A stretch of 6,088 nt of DNA from Cytophagales bacterium (GTDB lineage: Bacteria; Bacteroidota; Bacteroidia; Cytophagales; UBA9547). The stretch spans positions 1 to 6,088 of the forward strand of contig JANYCH010000269.1 in assembly GCA_025360395.1 (NCBI GenBank). The letters are read 5' to 3'. Positions 1 through 5,688 of this stretch are shown here, in pieces. The number at the start of each line of letters is the position of its first letter. The stretch's first letter is position 1. Both the position numbers and the translations under genes were made by a program. The notes below the pieces were generated by a model. It searched no databases. It had not been told where the DNA came from and worked only from the letters and a program-made list of their open reading frames with translations.

Positions 1-633
1 GTTGATAACTTTATCTGTTATGACGATGTGAATTATATCAATAAAGGTTGGATAAACAGAAATCAATTATTAGTAAATGGAACAGCCAATATGTTTACCA
101 TACCACTAATACAGGCAAGCCAGAATAAATTAATAAATGAAATTGAACTATCACCAGAACTAAAATGGAAAGAAAAATTACTAAAAACAATTGAATTAAG
201 TTATAAAAAAGCACCACATTTTGCAGTTGTTTATTCTTTAATAGAGGAAATCATAATGTTTCCTGATATAAATTTATCCAATTTTATATTTAACAGTTTA
301 GTTAAATTATGCCAGTTTTTAGAGATAAATACAAATTTAATTAAAAGTTCTTCCATATATCAGAATACCCTCTTGAAATCCCAACATAGAATTCTTGATA
401 TATGTTTAAAAGAAAAAGCCAGTCAATACATTAATCCTGTGGGTGGAATGGAGCTGTATTCTAAAGATTATTTTTTGCAGCATAATATAATTTTAAATTT
501 TATTAAAGCCCGGCCATTAGAATATAAACAATCCGGCAAGCAATTTGTATCATGGTTGTCTATCTTAGATACAATCATGTTTAATTCAAGAGAAGAAACA
601 ACTCTTTTGCTAAACGAATTTGATTTGGTATGA
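1..633 (+). CDS. WbqC-family protein (5' end cut by window edge)
   Basis: The frame is open from base 1, so the gene starts upstream; the GTG at 28 is an internal Val codon. WbqC-family features are visible. Codons 7-21 read YDDVNYINKGWINRN, followed by a LLVNG...FTIPL segment, with NPVGGMELY at codons 145-153 and a C-terminal SILDTIMFN near 187-195. Full-length members begin with an MQPYFFPYIGYFQL-like stretch about 20 residues before the first codon seen here, so roughly 20 residues are missing and the rest, to the TGA at 631-633, looks intact. The family is common in O-antigen and capsule loci, often near amino-sugar aminotransferases. Its reaction is not firmly established as far as I know; a role in modifying amino sugars is inferred from context. 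Its stop overlaps the next gene's start (ATGA, 630-633), so the two are probably translationally coupled. GC is low (sampled lines 23-33%). Family assignment is confident, function is not. Confidence 0.88.
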   Translation, partial: VDNFICYDDVNYINKGWINRNQLLVNGTANMFTIPLIQASQNKLINEIELSPELKWKEKLLKTIELSYKKAPHFAVVYSLIEEIIMFPDINLSNFIFNSLVKLCQFLEINTNLIKSSSIYQNTLLKSQHRILDICLKEKASQYINPVGGMELYSKDYFLQHNIILNFIKARPLEYKQSGKQFVSWLSILDTIMFNSREETTLLLNEFDLV

Positions 634-1265
634 AGTATAAATATGGTGTATATGCTTCCGGAGGAGCCTCAAGGCTTATCAAATTTTTTAGCCAAACAAA
701 TAATTTAGATACCTTTCGTTTAGAATATGTTTTTTACGATGGCAATAGATCTGAAATATCAGATGGACTCAAGAACAGCTTTTATTTAAATGTAATTTGT
801 CCTGATAATATTGAATTGACATCAAAAAAAATATCAAGTCAGCAAATCAGTGATAAAATTCTTGAATTATCCAAGAAGTTTGATGTTGATTATATTTTTT
901 GTTTTGGTGATAAAATATTGAAATCACCTCTTATTGATCATTATAGTAATAAGATTATAAATTTCCATCCATCATTATTACCATCGTTCCCCGGCTTACA
1001 TTCAATTGATCAGGCTTTAAAAACTTCAGTTCAAATTTTAGGCAATACAGCCCATTTTATTGATAAGGGAATAGATACTGGTCCGATAATATTACAATCT
1101 GTTTTAGCAAGGAAGGACTATAAGGAATATGAAGACGTTCTTTCACTTCAAATAAGAATGCTTGAAAAAATTTGGATGTGGTTAGAAGGTGATAAAATTC
1201 AAATTAAAAATAACATTGTGTCTATTCTGGATTCGAGTATTAAAAGCGAATTTTATTCGGCTTAA
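630..1265 (+). CDS. PurN-like formyltransferase, probably acting on a sugar
   Basis: This 211-residue protein has the size and layout of PurN (glycinamide ribonucleotide transformylase), which moves a formyl group from N10-formyltetrahydrofolate to an amine. An ASGGASRL loop lies at residues 9-16. The active-site stretch is NFHPSLLPSFPGLH at 111-124, and GIDTGPIILQ is at 147-156. N111, H113 and D149 match the catalytic Asn/His/Asp triad of PurN. The C-terminal helix ends in a WMWLEGDKI segment, where PurN has a similar Trp-containing stretch. Known sugar N-formyltransferases usually resemble methionyl-tRNA formyltransferase and carry an extra C-terminal domain, absent here. No purine gene is nearby, while the ATGA overlap ties it to a WbqC gene in a polysaccharide locus. 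N-formylation of a nucleotide-linked amino sugar is therefore the favoured but unproven role. A diverged second purN is the alternative. No Shine-Dalgarno precedes the ATG at 630. Confidence 0.85.
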   Translation: MKYKYGVYASGGASRLIKFFSQTNNLDTFRLEYVFYDGNRSEISDGLKNSFYLNVICPDNIELTSKKISSQQISDKILELSKKFDVDYIFCFGDKILKSPLIDHYSNKIINFHPSLLPSFPGLHSIDQALKTSVQILGNTAHFIDKGIDTGPIILQSVLARKDYKEYEDVLSLQIRMLEKIWMWLEGDKIQIKNNIVSILDSSIKSEFYSA

Positions 1266-1289
1266 TTTTAAGAGTAATAGTCTTAAAAT
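1265..1289 (+). repeat. AT-rich inverted repeat overlapping the formyltransferase stop codon
   Basis: Arms ATTTTAAGA (1265-1273) and TCTTAAAAT (1281-1289) are perfectly complementary over 9 bp around a 7-base loop, GTAATAG. The first base of the left arm is the last base of the TAA stop. No run of T follows the right arm, so this is not a standard intrinsic terminator. It could be a weak terminator, a 3'-end stabilising hairpin, or chance in AT-rich DNA. Confidence 0.4.
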
Positions 1290-1318
1290 AGAATGTTAAA
1301 GCTTGTTAGCTAAAATAT

Positions 1319-2248
1319 ATGATGTTAAGTGTTTGCATGATTACTTATAATCATGAAAAATTTATTGAACAGGCAATTCAAAGTGCTATAGATCAAGTAA
1401 CCAATTTTGATTTTGAATTGGTAATTGCTGAAGACCGGTCTACTGATAGAACAAGAGAAATTTGTTTTAGGTTGAAAGAGCAATACCCAAATAAAATTAA
1501 ACTCATAACAAGGGATCATAACGTTGGGGCACATAATAATTTTATTGAATGCTTTAATTCATGCAAAGGAAAATATATTTCACTATTGGAAGGAGATGAT
1601 TACTGGACAGATGTAAATAAATTGCAGCAACAAGTGGACTTTTTAGAAAACAATTCAGACTACGCTATTTGTTTTCATAATTGCCTTGAAAAATTTGATG
1701 ATAAATCAAAAGAGGATTTTCTTTACTGCCCGTCTGATCTACCTGATACCTTGATACAGAGAGATCTTATAGATAAAATGAATTTTATTCCAACCTGTTC
1801 TGTAGTTTTCAGGAATAAACTCTTCAAAGAATTTCCCTTATGGTATAAGAGTTTGGGAATGGGAGACTGGACCCTTCATATATTGAATTCTAACTTTGGG
1901 AAAATTAAATTCTTTAACAAAGTTATGAGTGTACATAGATTGCATGACGGAGGTGTTTGGACAGGCAGTAAACAAATACGTAATGAAAAACTTATAATAA
2001 ATGCCTTAGGTGTACTGAAAAAGGAATATCCTAAATTGAAAAATGACATTGCTGAAAAAATTGCAATGTTTGCAGAACCTATACTTTGGAAACATTATAA
2101 CGACAAAGATTTTAGAGAATCTTTTAAATATTTTCTTTTGTATTTTAGTAATACTAAAAGTAGTCCCCAACAATATTTATTTTTACTAAAATTAGCTTTA
2201 AGGTCGTATTCTTTAGGAAATAAAAATTTAAAAGAACAACCTTTATAA
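1319..2248 (+). CDS. Family 2 (GT-A) glycosyltransferase
   Basis: This 309-residue cytoplasmic inverting glycosyltransferase would add one sugar from a nucleotide sugar to the growing repeat unit. The GT-A nucleotide-binding start is MLSVCMITYNHEKFIEQAI (2-20). AEDRSTDRT at 37-45 holds the first acidic nucleotide-binding position. The DxD-type metal site is EGDDYW at 91-96 (D93, D94). GDWTLH at 182-187 lies where the family usually has its catalytic acidic region, and VHRLHDGGVWTG at 205-216 is typical of this subgroup. No strong membrane segment is seen, so it is probably soluble or peripheral. Donor and acceptor cannot be read from the sequence. ATG 1319 is the first start after an in-frame TAG at 1307-1309, though ATG 1322 is equally possible and neither has a Shine-Dalgarno. 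It lies 53 bases after the formyltransferase and 224 bases before the next gene. Confidence 0.93.
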   Translation: MMLSVCMITYNHEKFIEQAIQSAIDQVTNFDFELVIAEDRSTDRTREICFRLKEQYPNKIKLITRDHNVGAHNNFIECFNSCKGKYISLLEGDDYWTDVNKLQQQVDFLENNSDYAICFHNCLEKFDDKSKEDFLYCPSDLPDTLIQRDLIDKMNFIPTCSVVFRNKLFKEFPLWYKSLGMGDWTLHILNSNFGKIKFFNKVMSVHRLHDGGVWTGSKQIRNEKLIINALGVLKKEYPKLKNDIAEKIAMFAEPILWKHYNDKDFRESFKYFLLYFSNTKSSPQQYLFLLKLALRSYSLGNKNLKEQPL

Positions 2249-2250
2249 CT

Positions 2251-2283
2251 TTTGATTAAATATGAAATAAGCATTTAATTAAA
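2251..2283 (+). repeat. AT-rich inverted repeat just after the GT2 stop
   Basis: TTTGATTAAAT (2251-2261) can pair with ATTTAATTAAA (2273-2283) over 11 positions, one of them a G-T wobble, around an 11-base loop. It begins three bases after the TAA at 2246-2248. The stem is almost all A-T, so it is weak, and no clear T tract follows. A 3'-end structure is possible, but a chance match is quite likely at this composition. Confidence 0.25.
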
Positions 2284-2310
2284 TCTTTATAATAATCAAT
2301 AGGTTTTGAA

Positions 2311-2329
2311 CTCTAATAGTATTAGGAGG
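2311..2329 (+). promoter_or_regulatory. AGGAGG ribosome-binding motif within a possible hairpin
   Basis: AGGAGG lies at 2324-2329, 11 bases before the ATG at 2341. It is the only strong Shine-Dalgarno-like motif next to a start in the window. It overlaps a near-palindrome: CTCTAAT (2311-2317) can pair with ATTAGGAG (2321-2328) with one bulged G and a 3-base loop, which would hide most of the motif. Bacteroidota genes mostly lack such motifs, so its presence is notable if the host belongs there. Activity is inferred; the motif may be chance. Confidence 0.25.
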
Positions 2330-2340
2330 ATTTTATTAAA

Positions 2341-2388
2341 ATGTTAATTGATTTACTATCAAATTTAGAAAATGTCTATTCGAAATGA
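2341..2388 (+). CDS. Possible 15-codon leader ORF
   Basis: An ATG-to-TGA ORF encodes MLIDLLSNLENVYSK. It sits in the 224-base gap (2249-2472) between the GT2 and methyltransferase-like genes, 84 bases before the latter's ATG. Its only support is the AGGAGG motif 11 bases upstream. The peptide has no run of one amino acid that would suggest an attenuation leader, and I recognise no family. It could be a regulatory leader peptide, the remnant of a lost gene, or chance. Apart from this ORF and the inverted repeats, I see nothing else in the gap. Confidence 0.18.
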   Translation: MLIDLLSNLENVYSK

Positions 2389-2472
2389 AAATCAACAGAA
2401 TATTCTGTCATATAAAATTCTTATTACTTAAACAAAGGGTAAAAATTGAATATATAATTAAAACAAATCTTT

Positions 2473-3423
2473 ATGCTTAAAAAGTTAAAATCACTTATTG
2501 TAAATAGTTATAATAAAATAGAAGAAATAAATGGAAATCAAATAGAGTTTAAAAAAAGTTTAGAAAAATTCGACAACGACTTAAGTGGTATTAAGATAAC
2601 ATTGGGAAAATTTTTAACTAATTATAATAATCAATTAAAAGATATTCAAAATATACAAGATGTTGAATTTCAGATATTTTCTCAATGGGGAGACGATGGC
2701 ATAATACAATTTTTGATTAACAAGGTAAAACCCAAAAATAAGATTTTTATAGAATTTGGTGTACAGGATTACACTGAATCTAATACAAGATTTTTATTAA
2801 TGTCTAATAACTGGTCAGGACTTATAATGGATGGTGATGAAAAAAATATTTCTAAAATTAAAGCTAGGGATTATTATTGGCAGTATAATTTAAAAGCAAA
2901 AGCCGTATTTGTAACATCTGAAAATATAAATCAGCTTATAAGTGAGGAAAATTTTCCTGAAGAAATAGGTATTTACCATATAGATATAGATGGTAATGAT
3001 TACTGGATTTGGAAAGCAACATCAAACATTTCTCCTGAAATTGTTATAGTAGAATATCAGAGTCTTTTTGGGTTTGAAAGAGCTATCACTACACCTTATG
3101 ACTCAGAATTTGTTAGAAGTAAAGGACATTATAGTCATTTGTATTACGGAACTTCTCTTTTATCATTGTGTGATTTAGCTGAAGAAAAAGGTTACTACTT
3201 TGTAGGTTGCAATTCAAATGGTAACAATTCTTATTTTGTGAGAAAGGACAAAATAGGAAATTTAAAACCTCTTACAGCCAAAGAGGGATATGTCTACTCG
3301 CAATTCAAAGAATCAAGAGATAAGAATGGAAATTTATCTTTATTAACAGGTGAAGATAGATTGAAGTTATTGCAAGGAATGCCGGTTTTTAATACCAGGA
3401 CCAATAGTATAGAAAGTTTATAA
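2473..3423 (+). CDS. FkbM-like SAM methyltransferase-fold protein with predicted N-terminal coiled coil
   Basis: This 316-residue protein has two parts. Residues 1-62 are Lys/Glu/Asn-rich and helical looking, with spaced Leu/Ile, suggesting a coiled coil. From about residue 65 a Rossmann-type methyltransferase core appears to begin. KIFIEFGVQDYTESNT (90-105) resembles SAM-binding motif I of FkbM-type enzymes, GLIMDGDEKN (116-125) fits the second-strand acidic region, and YHIDIDGNDYWIW (168-180) resembles the FkbM IDxDG segment. The C-terminal third includes KGHYSHLYYGTSL (about 216-228) and a FVGCNSNGNNSYFV stretch near 243-256. I cannot name a characterised homologue. O-methylation of a sugar is the obvious guess, but loss of methyltransferase activity is also possible. 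The ATG at 2473 is the first start after an in-frame TAA at 2455-2457. The gene's first lines are extremely AT-rich (15-25% GC counted). Confidence 0.75.
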   Translation: MLKKLKSLIVNSYNKIEEINGNQIEFKKSLEKFDNDLSGIKITLGKFLTNYNNQLKDIQNIQDVEFQIFSQWGDDGIIQFLINKVKPKNKIFIEFGVQDYTESNTRFLLMSNNWSGLIMDGDEKNISKIKARDYYWQYNLKAKAVFVTSENINQLISEENFPEEIGIYHIDIDGNDYWIWKATSNISPEIVIVEYQSLFGFERAITTPYDSEFVRSKGHYSHLYYGTSLLSLCDLAEEKGYYFVGCNSNGNNSYFVRKDKIGNLKPLTAKEGYVYSQFKESRDKNGNLSLLTGEDRLKLLQGMPVFNTRTNSIESL

Positions 3424-3438
3424 TATATTTCATGTTAA

Positions 3439-3504
3439 ATATTAGTAATTTATACTTAAGAAATTGCAGTATTTTTCAAGTTGAAATTATAGATTTACTA
3501 ATAT
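3439..3504 (+). repeat. Nested inverted repeats after the methyltransferase-like gene
   Basis: ATATTAGTAA (3439-3448) and TTACTAATAT (3495-3504) are perfect 10-bp inverted copies, 46 bases apart. Inside them CTTAAGAAA (3455-3463) can pair with TTTTTCAAG (3472-3480), with one mismatch and one G-T wobble, around an 8-base loop. Together they could form a branched 3'-end structure. Both stems are AT-rich and no T tract follows the outer arm, so a terminator call is not justified. Confidence 0.35.
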
Positions 3505-3555
3505 CATATCTTTAGCATTATAAAAATATTGCCAATAGATAAAATTCATTCCGCT

Positions 3556-3582
3556 TGTTTTAGAAGAATTCTTTCTAAAACA
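3556..3582 (+). repeat. Perfect 10-bp hairpin just upstream of the SDR gene
   Basis: TGTTTTAGAA (3556-3565) and TTCTAAAACA (3573-3582) are exact inverted copies around the 7-base loop GAATTCT. The right arm ends 13 bases before the ATG at 3596. As RNA it would lie in the 5' leader, where it could affect translation or stability; as DNA it could be an operator-like site. It has no T tract and sits upstream of a gene, which argues against a plain terminator. It is the best-formed stem in the window. Confidence 0.45.
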
Positions 3583-3595
3583 TTAAACGTCTCAA

Positions 3596-4495
3596 ATGAA
3601 AATTTTAATTATAGGTTCCAAAGGTTTTATAGGATCACACGCCTTTCGCTTTTTTAATTCTAAACCTGAAAACGAGGTATGGGGTTGTGATGTTATGGTT
3701 GATTATGGAGCTGAAAGATATATATTGATTGATGCCACAAATGCCGATTTCGAAGATCTGTTTAAAAGTCATTCTTTTGATATTTGCCTAAATTGTGCTG
3801 GTGCAGCCAGTGTGCCCGATTCACTCGTAAACCCTTTAAGGGACTACTTTCTAAATACAAAATACATATTTCTTATTCTTGAAGCCATAAGAAAGCATGT
3901 TCCATCATGTAAATTTTTAAACTTATCAAGCGCCGCCATTTATGGGAACCCACAATACCTCCCCATAGATGAATCACATAAAATACAACCTATGTCCCCT
4001 TATGGATGGCATAAATATCAAAGTGAGATCATCTGCCAGGAATTTGCGGAGATGTTCAAAATTTCAGTTTGCTCATTGCGTATTTTCAGTGCCTATGGAC
4101 CAGGATTGAAAAAACAACTGTTCTGGGATATGTACCAGAAGACTAAAAATTCCGAATCAGTTACCTTATATGGAACTGGGAATGAATCTCGGGATTTTAT
4201 TTACATTGACGACCTTATTAATGCTATTGAGGTTATTATAAAGAATAATAACCAAATTCATCAGGTTATTAATATAGCAAACGGTGAAGAAATAACAATT
4301 GGGGAAGCCGCACATCTTTTTTATTCCAATCTTCCATACAAGGGGAAACTTTCCTTCAATGGTGCAAAAAAAGAAGGTGACCCTGTGAACTGGAAATCAG
4401 ATATAAGCAAACTCAAAGCATTTGGTTACAAGCCACAGACTACTTTTGAAGAAGGGCTAAAAAAATATATTCAATGGCTAAGAGAAAACGCATAG
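3596..4495 (+). CDS. NAD-dependent nucleotide-sugar epimerase/dehydratase (extended SDR)
   Basis: This 299-residue cytoplasmic enzyme would epimerise, dehydrate or reduce a nucleotide-linked sugar. The Rossmann motif GSKGFIG is at 7-13, and D32 ends the second strand, as expected for NAD(H). The NCAGAASVPDS segment is at 66-76. Catalytic residues are visible: S112 in LSSAAIYG (110-117), with Y136 and K140 in YGWHK. RIFSAYGPG lies near 162-170, RDFIYIDDL near 199-207, and the C-terminus ends in the usual WKSDISKLKAFGYKP stretch. The complete triad argues for activity. Length is slightly short for UDP-glucose 4-epimerases (about 330-340) but normal for other sugar SDRs. The substrate is not deducible; the fucosyltransferase two genes on makes a fucose-related precursor only a weak possibility. 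ATG 3596 is the first start after an in-frame TAA at 3584-3586. The end overlaps the next gene by 22 bases. Confidence 0.93.
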   Translation: MKILIIGSKGFIGSHAFRFFNSKPENEVWGCDVMVDYGAERYILIDATNADFEDLFKSHSFDICLNCAGAASVPDSLVNPLRDYFLNTKYIFLILEAIRKHVPSCKFLNLSSAAIYGNPQYLPIDESHKIQPMSPYGWHKYQSEIICQEFAEMFKISVCSLRIFSAYGPGLKKQLFWDMYQKTKNSESVTLYGTGNESRDFIYIDDLINAIEVIIKNNNQIHQVINIANGEEITIGEAAHLFYSNLPYKGKLSFNGAKKEGDPVNWKSDISKLKAFGYKPQTTFEEGLKKYIQWLRENA

Positions 4496-5679
4496 GGATA
4501 GTCTTTGATGACTTTGGCGGTTTGTGGACAGGTGGTACCTACTACATTCTGAATCTTATTAAAGCATTGAAATTACTTCCGCAGGAAACATTGCCGGAAC
4601 TCGTCATTTTCTCTAATCAAGAAAATGAATTTAAAATGATTGAGGAAACTGGTTATCCATTTCTACTAAGGTGTTATAATATTGAAAAATTTAAAATAGA
4701 GCCTGCTTACACATTTTTAGAACGTATCATAAATAAAGGCTCCAGGATATTATTCAAAAAAAACCTTATTGACAAAAGGCCTGACAGATCCGATCTGTTA
4801 TTTCTTTTCCCTATCCTAGACCCTCTTTTTCACAAACTACCAGGCCTACCACATTATCATCCTTATTTTCTTGAAAGAATCCCGAAAGTGTACTGGATCC
4901 CCGATTTTCAGGAACATTACCTTCCTCAGTTTTTTAATCAGGTAGATATTGATTACCGCAAATCGTTTCAGAAAAAAATTTCCCAGGAAAAAACAACGAT
5001 TGTATTCAGTAGTAAAGATGCGGAAAATGATTTTAAAAAATTTTATCCAGGTTCTGTTGCCAAAACTTTTGTGTTGAATTTTGCAGTTTCACATCCGGAT
5101 TATCATCACATTGACTGGCAAAATATTAAAGACAAGTATGATCTTAACAAACCATATTTCTTTTCACCAAATCAATTCTGGAAACACAAAAACCAAATTG
5201 TAATTTTAGAAGCAATTAAATTACTGCAACCAGATAACGATGATATTCTAATTGTATTTTCAGGTAAAGAAACTGATTTACGAAACCCTGACTATATTAA
5301 TTTTCTGAAAGATTTTATAAGGGAAAACAAACTGGAGAAGAATGTACGCTTTTTAGGTTTTATTGATAGGCTGGAACAGCTTCAGATCATGGAAAATTCA
5401 ATCGCTGTTGTTCAGCCAAGTTTATTTGAAGGTTGGAGTACTGTAGTAGAAGATGCAAAGGCAATGAATAAATATGTTATTGCCTCAGATCTTAATGTTC
5501 ACCAGGAACAACTCCAGCAAAATAGAAGTTTTTTTAAACGCAATAGTCCTTCCGAACTGGCCAGAGTGCTTAATAGCTTAGTTGAGAACAGGCCAAAAAT
5601 CAATGCAATCAACTACAATTCCAATCAAAAGAAGTTTGCCGAGGATCTAATGAGGCTATTAAAAGAAAATAATGTATAA
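4474..5679 (+). CDS. Family 4 (GT-B) glycosyltransferase
   Basis: This 401-residue retaining glycosyltransferase has the two-domain GT-B plan. The N-terminal acceptor domain starts MAKRKRIGIVFDDFGGLWTGG (1-21), with its glycine-rich loop, and contains WIPDFQEHYLPQFF at 141-154, a pattern I associate with bacterial polysaccharide GT4 enzymes. The C-terminal donor domain runs from about 225. SPNQFWKHKNQ at 231-241 carries the phosphate-binding Lys region, FSGKE is at 262-266, and the signature SLFEGWSTVVEDAKA is at 316-330. In the usual E-x7-E pair the first Glu is E319, and the second position is Asp (D327) with E326 beside it, a mild deviation. Donor and acceptor are unknown. The start overlaps the SDR gene by 22 bases, and the ATG fits because the conserved strand begins at residue 7. 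Nine bases separate its stop from the fucosyltransferase, so one transcript is likely. Confidence 0.93.
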   Translation: MAKRKRIGIVFDDFGGLWTGGTYYILNLIKALKLLPQETLPELVIFSNQENEFKMIEETGYPFLLRCYNIEKFKIEPAYTFLERIINKGSRILFKKNLIDKRPDRSDLLFLFPILDPLFHKLPGLPHYHPYFLERIPKVYWIPDFQEHYLPQFFNQVDIDYRKSFQKKISQEKTTIVFSSKDAENDFKKFYPGSVAKTFVLNFAVSHPDYHHIDWQNIKDKYDLNKPYFFSPNQFWKHKNQIVILEAIKLLQPDNDDILIVFSGKETDLRNPDYINFLKDFIRENKLEKNVRFLGFIDRLEQLQIMENSIAVVQPSLFEGWSTVVEDAKAMNKYVIASDLNVHQEQLQQNRSFFKRNSPSELARVLNSLVENRPKINAINYNSNQKKFAEDLMRLLKENNV

Positions 5680-5688
5680 TTTAACTGC

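Noticed and set aside
28..30. GTG as the start of the WbqC gene
   Set aside because: The frame is open back to base 1 and the upstream codons (VDNFICYDD) match the conserved family sequence, so the true start is outside the window.
630..1265. Methionyl-tRNA formyltransferase (fmt)
   Set aside because: The protein is only 211 residues and lacks the C-terminal tRNA-binding domain; the layout matches PurN-type enzymes.
1265..1289. Calling this stem-loop and the similar ones at 2251-2283, 3439-3504 and 3556-3582 intrinsic terminators
   Set aside because: None has a GC-rich stem followed by a T run; all are AT-rich and may be chance or other RNA structures, so they are listed as inverted repeats.
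1325..1534. 69-codon ORF on the minus strand
   Set aside because: It lies wholly inside the GT2 gene, whose motifs are intact in the plus frame, and its translation shows no recognisable domain; it is a shadow ORF.
2300..2308. TAGGTTTTG resembling a Bacteroidota -7 promoter element (TAnnTTTG)
   Set aside because: It is off by one base and I found no matching TTTG-type -33 element at the right distance, so no promoter is called.
3424..3595. An insertion-sequence remnant or attachment site at the composition break
   Set aside because: No transposase fragment, target-site duplication or tRNA end could be found; inverted repeats alone are not enough.
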